Source: Paractinoplanes deccanensis
Lineage (GTDB): Bacteria > Actinomycetota > Actinomycetes > Mycobacteriales > Micromonosporaceae
Direction of reading: 5' to 3'
DNA: 34,824 bases
Assembly: GCF_016862115.1 (NCBI RefSeq)
Contig: NZ_BOMI01000211.1
Span: 1 to 34,824 of the forward strand
Position numbers and translations under genes: made by a program. Below are positions 15,617 through 24,374 of this stretch, piece by piece (position 1 is the first letter of the stretch; every line of letters begins with the position of its first letter). Below the pieces are notes generated by a model. That model ran no database searches and had not been told where the DNA came from. It was given only the letters and a program-made list of their open reading frames with translations.

Positions 15617-15814
15617 ATGCGCATCACGCTAGCGGCCCCGCCGCCCCCGCGCGAGCGAATTAATTGGCGCAATCCGAAGTGGACGCCGGCGCAGGCCGCG
15701 CGGATGGGGAGGGGGCGCGGATGGGGAGGGGGCGCGGATGGGGAGGGGGCGCGGATGGGGAGGGGGCGCGGATGGGGAAGGGGCGCGGATGCGGAAGGGC
15801 GCGGACAGGGCTGA
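15617..15814 (+). CDS. Doubtful 65-aa frame running into the minisatellite
   Basis: ATG 15617 follows AGGAGG (15602-15607) at 9 nt, which is why it is listed. The first 30 residues (MRITLAAPPPPRERINWRN, then PKWTPAQAARMG) are not typical GC-rich noise, since they use AT-rich codons. The remainder is a Gly/Arg run encoded by the 17-bp repeat, whose period is not a multiple of three. It could be a real small gene whose 3' end was overwritten by the expanding repeat, or chance. No homologue is recognised. Confidence 0.2.
   Translation: MRITLAAPPPPRERINWRNPKWTPAQAARMGRGRGWGGGADGEGARMGRGRGWGRGADAEGRGQG
15698..15799 (+). repeat. 17-bp G-rich minisatellite, six units
   Basis: The unit GCGCGGATGGGGAGGGG starts at 15698, 15715, 15732, 15749, 15766 and 15783. 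The first four are identical, the fifth has one change and the sixth two. It ends 57 nt beyond the stop of the leftward B12-binding gene. In that gene's mRNA the repeat reads CCCCTCCCCATCCGCGC: 12 C, 2 G per unit, a composition typical of Rho-loading sites. On the plus strand the G4/G5 runs could form quadruplexes. Confidence 0.93.
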
Positions 15815-15855
15815 GGACGCCGAGGCGGGGTGCGGTGGACCGGCGGCGGGAGGCG

Positions 15856-16887
15856 TTACTTCACCAGCTGGGCGCCGGCGTTGAGCATGGCGACCGCTGT
15901 GGGGAAGTCGTGCAGCTGGGCGCGGACCGCCTCGAGGCCCACCCGCAGGGCGACCGCCGGCACGCCGCGGGCTTCCAGGACGGCGGCGGTCCAGGTGACG
16001 AAGTCGGTGAAGATCTGGGTTTCGCTGAGGTACAGCGCCGAGGCGAGGAAGTCGACGATGTGGGTCATGTCCTCGGTCGTCGCGTCCATCTGGCGGGTGT
16101 TGTAGCCGCGCATGCGCGGATAGGTCCGCATCAGCGTGTCCATCGCCGTGCTGATCAGGGTGCCGCGGTGGCGGACGACGTGGGTGTATTCCTCGTCGCC
16201 CAGGAAGGCCGACAGCTGCGGGTCGGCGGAGTGCGGCGGCCAGTTGCGGGCCAGGCGCCGCACCGCCTCCTCGGCGCTCGCGGCCCAGGCGTCGGCGCCC
16301 AGGTGCTGGGCGTAGCGGCCGCCGGGGCCGAAGCCGCGGCCGCCGGCGATGACCGGGATGCCGGCCGAGCGGCAGGCCGTGATCGCGGCGTGGGCGCGCG
16401 GGAGGCGGGTGGCGATCATGCAGCTCAGGGCGACCGCGTCGGGGCCCGTCTGGTGCAGGTGGGAGACCAGGTGGGGGCCGGGCACGCTGGCGCCCAGGAA
16501 GTCGGTGCGCCAGCCGTCGAGGCGCAGCATCTCGCAGAGCAGGCGGACCGGCAGCGCGTGCCATTCGCCGTCGACGCAGGCGATCGTGATGCGGCCGCGG
16601 GTGGGCGGCACGGTGATGCGGGCCGCCACCGCCGCCAGCGCGCGCTCGCTGATGGCGGTCGCCGCGTGCTCGCGGGCCACCGACCACACGTTCTCGGCCC
16701 ACAGCTCGCCCACGCGGGCCTGGGTGCGGGCGATCAGGTCCATCATGATGCGCTGCGGCTCGACACCCGCGTCGAGCAGCTCGTTGACCACCAGGATCGC
16801 GCCGTACTCGTCGCTGTCGCCGACCAGGCGCAGGTATTCCTCGGCGAGGCCGGGGTCGTCGATCGAGCGGAACGAGTGGGAGATCAT
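15856..16887 (-). CDS. CarH-like cobalamin-binding protein without a DNA-binding domain
   Basis: 343 aa. Residues about 10-95 form the helical B12-binding-2 cap and contain Trp63-x9-Glu73-His74, the W-x9-EH motif that surrounds the adenosyl group in CarH photoreceptors. Residues about 98-215 are the B12-binding Rossmann domain: His110 in EWHAL corresponds to the lower Co ligand of ExHxxG, although the Gly is Pro113; CMIATRLP and AGGRGFG follow. The residue after the Trp is Ala64, where Thermus CarH has the His that captures cobalt after light. Residues 230-343 are a helical domain loosely like RsbRD-type N-terminal domains. The ATG overlaps the stop of the phosphatase gene (ATGA), so the two proteins probably act together as sensor and output. 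Confidence 0.85.
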   Translation of the reverse strand: MISHSFRSIDDPGLAEEYLRLVGDSDEYGAILVVNELLDAGVEPQRIMMDLIARTQARVGELWAENVWSVAREHAATAISERALAAVAARITVPPTRGRITIACVDGEWHALPVRLLCEMLRLDGWRTDFLGASVPGPHLVSHLHQTGPDAVALSCMIATRLPRAHAAITACRSAGIPVIAGGRGFGPGGRYAQHLGADAWAASAEEAVRRLARNWPPHSADPQLSAFLGDEEYTHVVRHRGTLISTAMDTLMRTYPRMRGYNTRQMDATTEDMTHIVDFLASALYLSETQIFTDFVTWTAAVLEARGVPAVALRVGLEAVRAQLHDFPTAVAMLNAGAQLVK

Positions 16888-18587
16888 GTGCGCTGCCTGA
16901 CGCGCCGGTCACCTCGCCGCGCAGCGTCGATGGCGAACGGGGAGGCGTTGCGTGCCCCGGGCCGCAGGCTGAGCTGGGTGCGCGCGGGCGCTCGCACGGC
17001 CAGCATCGCGATGTCGTCGCGTGCGCCGCCGTGCACCCAGTCGGAGACGAGCTGCCGGATGCGCTCCACGGTCGCGGCGCCCGGCATGCCGCGGCACTCG
17101 GACAGCGCGTCGCGCAGCCGCGCCTCGCCGTACTCCTCGAAGCCCGAAGGGCCGCCGCGCGCCTCGGTCAGGCCGTCGCTGTAGAGCAGGCACAGCTCGC
17201 CCGGCGCCAGCTCCACGTCCGCGGGGTGCACGACGGTGCGGGCCACCGCGCCGATGAGCGTGCCGCTGGTGGGCACCTCCTCGACCGTGCCGTCGTTGCG
17301 CAGCACCAGCGGCGGCGGGTGGCCGCCGGTGGCCAGGGTGAGCCGCACCCGCCCGTGGTCGGCGCGGCTGACCGAGCCGACCACCATGGTGACGAACCGG
17401 TGTTGCCGGGCCGACTGCAGCAGCGCCTGGTTGAGCACCCGCAACATGTCGCCGGGCTGCGCGTCGACCAGGCGCAGCGCGCGCAGGGTCTGGCGCACCT
17501 TGCCGGTGAGCACCGCCGCCTCGGGTCCCTTGCCGCACACGTCGCCGAGCGCGATGACCGTGTCGGCGCTGTTCTCGGTCGGCCCGAAGACGTCGTAGAA
17601 GTCGCCGCCGATACGCAGCGCCTCCTTGGCGGCCTGGTAGGAGCCGACCAGCTCGATGCCGTCGGGCTGGGGCAGCTCGGGCGGCAGCAGGTCGGCCTGG
17701 AGCACCGCTGTCGTGTCGACCTGTTCGCGGTAGAGGCCCGCCGCCGAGATCGCGCCGCCCGCGCGGGCCGCGAAGATCCGGGCGAGCATCTCGTCCTCGG
17801 GGCTGAACTCGGCCTCCGCGCCGCGGCGGGCCAGGATCAGCGCGCCCGCGGGCTCGGCGTTGCCGGGCAGCGGCATCACCAGCAGCGCGCCGATCGGGCC
17901 GAAGCCCTCGGGGAGCAGCCAGGCGGGCGCCTGGGACGCGTCGAGCCACCGGCTGGGGATCGGCGGGAAGCCGCCCAGCACCTCGACCAGCCCCGGCATC
18001 TCGGGCAGCACGCTCTCACGCAGCCGGCCCTCCTCGACCGTGCCGCCGGCCACCAGGCGCACCCACGAGCTGTGCCGGCGGTTGACCGGCAGCACCACCA
18101 TCGCCGCGTCGGCCATGTGGGCCACCGCCAGCTCGGCCGTGATGCGCAGGCATCGGCCCTGGTGGAGCGAGGCGGACAGGCGCCGCCCGGCCTCGGCGAG
18201 GAACGCCGTGCGGGCCCGCTCGGCCCGCAGCGCGTCGGCGCGCACCACCTCGTCGGTGCGGTCACGCAGGTACCACCCGTAGTGGTGGTCGCCGAGAGCT
18301 CGGCGATGCCCCTGGAGGTGGCGTCCCGCGTGCTCGTCGGTGAACGTGTCGTCACCGGCCTCGATCGCCCGGGCCAGGCCGGGCAGCGGCCCGTGTGCGG
18401 CGACGCCGCCGGCGGCCAGACCCGGGACCAGCGCCGAGGCAGCGGCGTTGACCAGCAAGATCTTGTCGTCGGCGGTACCGCACAGCAGTACCGCCTCGCT
18501 CGCCGCGTCGAGCGCGGCGCGAAGCAGGGCCGGTGCGGGTGTCTCGACTAGCCTGTCGCCGGCCGTGGCCGGCGATTGCGCTGTCAT
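16884..18587 (-). CDS. PAS-GAF-SpoIIE (PP2C) phosphatase
   Basis: 567 aa, cytoplasmic. A PAS-like segment (about 20-110, SEAVLLCGTADDKILLVNAAA) is followed by a GAF domain (about 130-295) and a SpoIIE-type PP2C phosphatase (about 310-545) with GGDFYDV near 325, GDVCGKGPEAA, LATGGHPPPLVL, SDGLTEA and DDIAMLAVR, so the metal-binding Asp residues are present. Such enzymes dephosphorylate anti-sigma-factor antagonists (SpoIIAA/RsbV type) and so switch on alternative sigma factors; none is encoded in the window. ATG 18587 follows GGGAGGG. It is translationally coupled to the downstream B12-binding gene, so I infer that a cobalamin or light signal feeds into a partner-switching pathway. Confidence 0.92.
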   Translation of the reverse strand: MTAQSPATAGDRLVETPAPALLRAALDAASEAVLLCGTADDKILLVNAAASALVPGLAAGGVAAHGPLPGLARAIEAGDDTFTDEHAGRHLQGHRRALGDHHYGWYLRDRTDEVVRADALRAERARTAFLAEAGRRLSASLHQGRCLRITAELAVAHMADAAMVVLPVNRRHSSWVRLVAGGTVEEGRLRESVLPEMPGLVEVLGGFPPIPSRWLDASQAPAWLLPEGFGPIGALLVMPLPGNAEPAGALILARRGAEAEFSPEDEMLARIFAARAGGAISAAGLYREQVDTTAVLQADLLPPELPQPDGIELVGSYQAAKEALRIGGDFYDVFGPTENSADTVIALGDVCGKGPEAAVLTGKVRQTLRALRLVDAQPGDMLRVLNQALLQSARQHRFVTMVVGSVSRADHGRVRLTLATGGHPPPLVLRNDGTVEEVPTSGTLIGAVARTVVHPADVELAPGELCLLYSDGLTEARGGPSGFEEYGEARLRDALSECRGMPGAATVERIRQLVSDWVHGGARDDIAMLAVRAPARTQLSLRPGARNASPFAIDAARRGDRRVRQRT

Positions 18588-18685
18588 GGTCCCTCCCGTC
18601 TCTCCCCGCCGGACGCAATCACTGATTCAGAGCCTACGTGCTTTCGCCCGGGACGAGCGGGTGCGGGTTGGGCGGGACCGGCGTG

Positions 18686-19459
18686 TCAGTCGCCGAGGTC
18701 CACCACGATCGGGGCGTGGTCGGAAGGGCCCTTGCCCTTGCGCGCCTCGCGGTCCACCACGGCATCTGTCACCCGGCCGGCGATCGCGGGAGTGGCGTAG
18801 ACGAGGTCGATCCGCATGCCCTTGTTCTGGTGGAACATTCCGGCACGGTAATCCCAATAGGTGAAGGGGTGATCGCCCTTCAGTGGTCGTCCGATCACAT
18901 CACGTAGTCCGACGTCGCGGATGGCGGCCAGCGCCTCGCGCTCGGGCGGCGTGACGTGGGTGGATCCGCGGAACACGGCCGGATCCCACACGTCGGCGTC
19001 GGTCGGCGCGACGTTGAAATCGCCCGCCACGACCAGCGGGCCGGCGGCCACCTGGGGGACCAGAGCGTCGCGCAATGCGGCCAGCCACCGCAATTTGTAC
19101 GCGTAATGCGGATCCTCGGGGGTGCGCCCGTTCGGCACGTAGACCGAGACGAAGCGGATCCCGTCGCAGAGGGCGCCGATGGCGCGCGCTTCCGGCTCGG
19201 GGTAGCCCGGTTCGCCGGGGAATCCGTGCTGGACGTCCTCGAGCCCGACCCGGGAGAGCAGGGCGACGCCGTTCCAGCGGCCCTGGCCGTACGCGGCGGT
19301 CCGGTAGCCGAGCTCGGCGACCTCGTCACTGGGGAACCCGTCGGCGGCCACCTTGGTCTCCTGGAGGCACAGCACGTCGGGCTTGGTGGTGTCGAGCCAC
19401 TCCAGCAGGCGCGGCAGACGGGCCTTGACCGAGTTGACGTTCCACGTGGCGAAGCGCAT
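18686..19459 (-). CDS. xth: Exodeoxyribonuclease III (AP endonuclease)
   Basis: 257 aa, the normal length. All active-site residues of the XthA family are visible: Asn7 (TWNVNS), Glu34 (CLQETK), Tyr107 (YVPNGR), Asp147 and Asn149 (GDFNVAP), Asp218 (RIDLVY), Asp247 and His248 (SDHAPIV). It cuts DNA at abasic sites and degrades 3' ends in base-excision repair. ATG 19459 lies 12 nt after the stop of a 34-aa membrane-peptide gene and no ribosome binding site is seen directly before it, so it probably depends on that upstream frame. 98 nt separate its stop from the phosphatase start. Confidence 0.94.
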   Translation of the reverse strand: MRFATWNVNSVKARLPRLLEWLDTTKPDVLCLQETKVAADGFPSDEVAELGYRTAAYGQGRWNGVALLSRVGLEDVQHGFPGEPGYPEPEARAIGALCDGIRFVSVYVPNGRTPEDPHYAYKLRWLAALRDALVPQVAAGPLVVAGDFNVAPTDADVWDPAVFRGSTHVTPPEREALAAIRDVGLRDVIGRPLKGDHPFTYWDYRAGMFHQNKGMRIDLVYATPAIAGRVTDAVVDREARKGKGPSDHAPIVVDLGD

Positions 19460-19471
19460 CAGCCCAGACTG

Positions 19472-19576
19472 CTACATCCGGGGGCGTCGCGTGGGGCGGG
19501 GGCGGGCCGTGGCGGCGAGCAGGGCGGCGGCGAGGCCGGCCATGAGCACGAGCAGGACGACCACGAGGCCCGACAT
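19472..19576 (-). CDS. 34-aa single-pass membrane peptide upstream of xth
   Basis: The peptide begins MSGLVVVLLVLMAGLAAAL, one hydrophobic helix of about 20 residues, and ends in a basic tail RPRPTRRPRM. ATG 19576 has an excellent ribosome binding site (AAAGGAG, 4 nt spacing). The TAG lies 12 nt before the xth ATG, so the two are probably co-transcribed and re-initiation at xth is plausible. An N-out/C-in single-pass topology is expected from the positive C-terminus. Function unknown; it could also be a leader that sets xth expression. Confidence 0.6.
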   Translation of the reverse strand: MSGLVVVLLVLMAGLAAALLAATARPRPTRRPRM

Positions 19577-19689
19577 GTCGCTCCTTTGGTACTGATTCTG
19601 TGATCAAAACCTGACCCGAGTGTGATCCCCGTTACCACGACCCGGTCAGCGAATAATGCCCGAGCGGCGCCCGGACCGCCAGGGCTTCT

Positions 19690-21966
19690 TCAGGATTCAA
19701 GAGAACTGTGCAAAGACGCCGCGCCGTCGACGTGCCAGTGCGAGGCGAACTCCGCGGCCGGCACGGCGGGCCCCCAGAGCCAGCCCTGCCCGCGGGTCAC
19801 GCCGATCGCGTCGAGCACGTCGCGCTGGAGCCGCGTCTCGACGCCCTCGGCGATCACGGTCAGCCCGAGCGCGTAGCTCATCGCCGTCACGGCCCGGACG
19901 ATCTCGTCGTCCTCGGTGCTCTGGCCGAGCCCGGTGATGAACGAGCGATCGAGCTTCACCCCGGTGACGGGGAACCGCCGCAGGTAGGACAGCGACGAGA
20001 AGCCGGTGCCGAAGTCGTCGATCAGCAGCTGTACGCCGAGCTCGCGCAGCTCGAAGAGCACCCGTCCGGAGGTGCTGTCCGGGTCGACCAGCACCGACTC
20101 GGTCATCTCCAGCGCCACGCAGCGCGCCGGCACGCCGTGCTCCAGCAGCTCCGCCGAGACGATCAGCGGCAGTTCCCGGTCGGTCAGCTGGCGCGCCGAC
20201 ACGTTGATCGAGAGGTAGAAGTCGTCGCCGACCGTGCCGTCGCGGCGCCATTGCCCGAGCTGGCGCAGCGACTCCCGGCGCACGAGATCGCCGATGGCGC
20301 CGATCAGGCCGGCGTCCTCGGCGATCGGGATGAACACGGCCGGGGAGATCGCCCCGCGCTCCGGGTGGACCCAGCGCACCAGCGCCTCGGCGCCGACCGG
20401 CACCCCGGTCCGGACCCGGACGATCGGCTGGTACGCGACGTGCAGCTGCCTCTCGTCGATCGCCCTGCGCAGCGCCACCTCGAGCTCGATGCGCTCGCGC
20501 ACCTCCTCGTGCATGGACGCGTCGAAGATCGTGGTGTGCCCGGGCCCCTCGGACTTGGCGCGGTACATCGCGGTGTCCGCGTCCCGCATCAGCGCCTCGG
20601 TGACCTGCGCGAACCGGCCGTACTCGACCGGCGCCGCCGAGGCGATGCCGACCGAGGCGGTGATGGTGACGTCGATGCCGCGGATCGAGAAGGGCCGGGT
20701 GAAGCAGTGGCTGATCTCGTCGGCCAGGCGCAGCGCCCCCTCGCGCTCGCCGAGGTAGGCCAGCGCGAACTCGTCGCCGCCGAGCGCGGCCACCGGGACC
20801 GCGGCGGGCGCGGCGGAGCGCAGCCGGCGGCTCAGCTCGATGACGAGCTGGTCGCCGGTGTCGTGGCCCCAGCTCTCGTTGACGTACTTGAAGCCGTCCA
20901 GGTCGAGCACGAACACCCAGACCCGCTGGAGGCCGCCGGGGGTGGCCCGGCCGAGCAGCCGTTCGATCTCCTCGCCGAGCATGAGGCGGTTGGGCAGCCC
21001 GGTCAGCGAGTCGTGCAGCGCCTGGTGCTCGGTGTGCAGCTGGGCCACCGTCTGCGCTCGTACCGCGAAGACCGCACGCACCAGCAGCAGCGCCGTGGCG
21101 AGCACGCCGGCCGTGGCGATGGTCACCCGCTCCCCGCGGGTCGGGGCGTCGATCACCACGAGCAGCACGAACGGGGTGATCGACGCGGGGGCGAGCACGG
21201 CGACGCGCCGCACCGACCAGGCCTGCACCGGTGGCCGCGCCGGGCGGCTCAGCTGCACCACCGAGGGGTGCAGGGCGGTGACCCCCATCAGGGCGTACGC
21301 CATCAGGAACGGCGCGTCGAGCAGCGGCGACGCGTACGTCCGGCCGGTCGTCCCGATGATCGCGTAGGCGGTGTCGCCGATGAAGAGCATGGTCAGCGAG
21401 CCGAGCAGAGTGATCAGGCTCGGCGGCCACTGCCGTGCGGTGAAGGTCAGGTTGACCACGAGCAGCAGCAGGATCACGTCGAAGAGCGGATAGAACGCGG
21501 CCAGCACGTTCTGCACCTGGTCGCGCTCCTGGATCTCGGCCGCGGGGGCCGCGAGCAGCAGCGCTGCGGCCAGCCCGCCGGCCAGGCAGAAGATGAGGCC
21601 GTCCAGCACGGCGTGCCGGTCGATGCTCACCCGCCAGCGCAGCAGGATGACGAGGAAGGTGGCCAGCATGATGTAGCCGGGGATGGTCGCCGCGTCGGCC
21701 AGCAGGGGCAGCGGCTGGTCCAGGCCCTCGACCATCGGCCGCACGAGCACGCCGACCAGGAAGCTGGACGCGGCGAGGGCCATCAGCCGCCACGCCACGC
21801 GCGGCTCCGCGCCGAAGCTGCGCGGGCCGGTGAAGCACGCCCAGACGGTGCCCAGGCCGATCGCGAGCAGGCACACGGCATTGACCACGGAGTCGAGGTT
21901 CGCCGTGTACGCGGCCGTCGCCGCCAGCCCGGCCACTCCGAAGAGCCGCCATTTCTCGGTCATCAC
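19690..21966 (-). CDS. Membrane-bound GGDEF-EAL protein (c-di-GMP turnover)
   Basis: 758 aa. About eight membrane helices lie within residues 1-300, followed by a GGDEF domain (about 325-485; intact GGDEF near 392, no RxxD inhibitory site in front) and an EAL domain (about 500-745) with EALVRW, NVSARQL, EMTESVL, IDDFGTGFSSL, VKLDRSF and AEGVET, so both catalytic sets look complete. It can therefore make or degrade cyclic di-GMP; which activity prevails cannot be read. The sensor part is not a domain I can name. The start is GTG 21966 or ATG 21963, with no clear ribosome binding site. It lies 38 nt after the universal stress protein gene on the same strand and is probably co-transcribed. Confidence 0.92.
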   Translation of the reverse strand: MMTEKWRLFGVAGLAATAAYTANLDSVVNAVCLLAIGLGTVWACFTGPRSFGAEPRVAWRLMALAASSFLVGVLVRPMVEGLDQPLPLLADAATIPGYIMLATFLVILLRWRVSIDRHAVLDGLIFCLAGGLAAALLLAAPAAEIQERDQVQNVLAAFYPLFDVILLLLVVNLTFTARQWPPSLITLLGSLTMLFIGDTAYAIIGTTGRTYASPLLDAPFLMAYALMGVTALHPSVVQLSRPARPPVQAWSVRRVAVLAPASITPFVLLVVIDAPTRGERVTIATAGVLATALLLVRAVFAVRAQTVAQLHTEHQALHDSLTGLPNRLMLGEEIERLLGRATPGGLQRVWVFVLDLDGFKYVNESWGHDTGDQLVIELSRRLRSAAPAAVPVAALGGDEFALAYLGEREGALRLADEISHCFTRPFSIRGIDVTITASVGIASAAPVEYGRFAQVTEALMRDADTAMYRAKSEGPGHTTIFDASMHEEVRERIELEVALRRAIDERQLHVAYQPIVRVRTGVPVGAEALVRWVHPERGAISPAVFIPIAEDAGLIGAIGDLVRRESLRQLGQWRRDGTVGDDFYLSINVSARQLTDRELPLIVSAELLEHGVPARCVALEMTESVLVDPDSTSGRVLFELRELGVQLLIDDFGTGFSSLSYLRRFPVTGVKLDRSFITGLGQSTEDDEIVRAVTAMSYALGLTVIAEGVETRLQRDVLDAIGVTRGQGWLWGPAVPAAEFASHWHVDGAASLHSSLES

Positions 21967-22004
21967 TCACCATTTCGGTACGCGTGCGACCGGGCTGAGC
22001 GGTT

Positions 22005-22862
22005 TTACCTGGCCAGGGCGTTGCCCATCTGGGCAGTGCCGCGCGGCACGCGCTGGGCCGGCAGCGGGCGGCCGTGCGGGAAGACGGTGGGGCAGGCGGC
22101 GTGGTGCAGGACCTCGCGGGCGACCGAGCCGATCAGGCCGGCCCCGTCCGAGCCGCGGTGCCCGAGGACCAGCATCCGGGCGTGGCAGGACTGGCGTACC
22201 AGGGTGGGGCCGGGCGCCCCGCTGAGCAGGTGGGTCTCGTGATCGCCGAGCTCGGGGACGGCCCGCACGGCCCGGTCGAGCACCTCCGCTCCGGGGCCGC
22301 CCGCGGCGGTGTGGGCGACGTGGGCGACGTGGACGGGCACCTGATGGCGTACCGCCTCGGTCGCGGCGTGCTTGAGCGCGACGAGAGAGTGCGTGGATCC
22401 GTCGACGGCGACCAGGATCGGGCCGGCCGGAGGCCGTGGCCCGCGGGCCACCATGACCGGGCACCAGGCCCGGGAGACCGCCTGGACCAGCACCGACATC
22501 TCGGGCAGCCAGGGGGTCGTGGCGAGGTCGTCGTCGCCGACGACCAGCAGCTCGGCGGTCCTGCCCAGGCGCAGCAGCACCCGATCGGGCAGCCCGTCGA
22601 CGAGTTGTCCCGTCACGCGCACCCCGGGTGTGGAACGCTGGGCGGTGGCGATCGCCTCGTCGACAACCCGCGAGGCGGCCCGGCGGGCCCGGTCGTAGTC
22701 GAGGTTCGCGGGGAGCCGCGCATTGGGCCAGGTGAACGCGTGCACGATTCGCAATTCGCGGCCGCGCGAGAGGGCTTCGCGCGCCGCCAGGCGCACGGCG
22801 GCCAGGCCGGCCGACGTGCCGGTGACACCTACGACGACGGGCGACGGACTCGGACGACGCAT
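22005..22862 (-). CDS. Tandem universal stress protein
   Basis: 285 aa with two UspA domains. Domain 1 is about 8-140 (VVVGVTGTSAGLAAVRLAAREA); its C-terminal nucleotide motif is degenerate (VVGDDDLATTPW). Domain 2 is about 145-275 (ILVAVDGSTHSLVALKHAA) and keeps the GHRGSDGAGLIGSV ATP-binding loop, so probably only the second domain binds ATP. Start ATG 22862 was chosen over ATG 22895 because GGAGGTG lies 7 nt before it. It is divergent from citrate synthase and in line with the GGDEF-EAL gene. Usp proteins aid survival under starvation, hypoxia or oxidative stress. Confidence 0.9.
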   Translation of the reverse strand: MRRPSPSPVVVGVTGTSAGLAAVRLAAREALSRGRELRIVHAFTWPNARLPANLDYDRARRAASRVVDEAIATAQRSTPGVRVTGQLVDGLPDRVLLRLGRTAELLVVGDDDLATTPWLPEMSVLVQAVSRAWCPVMVARGPRPPAGPILVAVDGSTHSLVALKHAATEAVRHQVPVHVAHVAHTAAGGPGAEVLDRAVRAVPELGDHETHLLSGAPGPTLVRQSCHARMLVLGHRGSDGAGLIGSVAREVLHHAACPTVFPHGRPLPAQRVPRGTAQMGNALAR

Positions 22863-22937
22863 CAGGTTGCACCTCCGGGTTCTGATACCAACCATTATCT
22901 ATGCAAGAGCGCCACTCTTCGTGATCAATCCCTCAGC

Positions 22938-22983
22938 AGGAGGCCACCTGATGACCCATTCAGGTTGAGGGTTTACGGTAAAC
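22938..22983 (+). promoter_or_regulatory. Leader region of gltA: 5-codon upstream frame and two inverted repeats
   Basis: AGGAGG (22938-22943) lies 7 nt before ATG 22951, which opens the frame M-T-H-S-G-stop (22951-22968). ACCTGA (22946-22951) and TCAGGT (22960-22965) form an inverted repeat covering that frame. GTTTAC-G-GTAAAC (22971-22983) is a second, perfect palindrome. All lie 44-89 nt before the citrate synthase start. They could be a leader peptide with attenuator-like folding, or operators for a carbon-metabolism regulator. Confidence 0.45.
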
Positions 22984-23026
22984 GACAAAATTCGTGGGAC
23001 ATCTGCCGGTGAAGTGAGGGAAATAC

Positions 23027-24310
<1,284 letters not shown>

Positions 24311-24316
24311 CCGGTC

Positions 24317-24365
24317 GTACGAAATCACGACGCCCCGCCGGATCTCCGGCGGGGCGTTTTCGTAC
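24317..24365 (+). terminator. Intrinsic terminator of gltA with nested outer stem
   Basis: CGCCCCGCCGG (24331-24341) pairs with CCGGCGGGGCG (24346-24356), followed by TTTT. A further outer pair, GTACGAAA (24317-24324) with TTTCGTAC (24358-24365), includes that T-tract and ends 10 nt before the htpG start. The outer stem would compete with U-tract release, so termination efficiency may vary. Confidence 0.85.
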
Positions 24366-24374
24366 CATCGGGGC

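Larger units (their letters stand above)
15422..15855. other. Gene-poor stretch with a minisatellite and one doubtful short frame
   Basis: Between the 85-aa gene and the B12-binding gene I see no firm gene. It holds the presumed promoter region of the leftward 85-aa gene, a short AT-rich patch near 15655-15675 with ATTG-GCG-CAAT symmetry, a doubtful 65-codon frame and the 17-bp repeat array. Confidence 0.5.

Noticed and set aside
15617..15814. CRISPR array at the 17-bp repeat
   Set aside because: Units are contiguous with no spacers, and no cas genes are present.
19708..22242. 844-codon rightward frame opposite the GGDEF-EAL and Usp genes
   Set aside because: Arg/His/Gln-rich shadow; the minus strand shows complete catalytic motifs.
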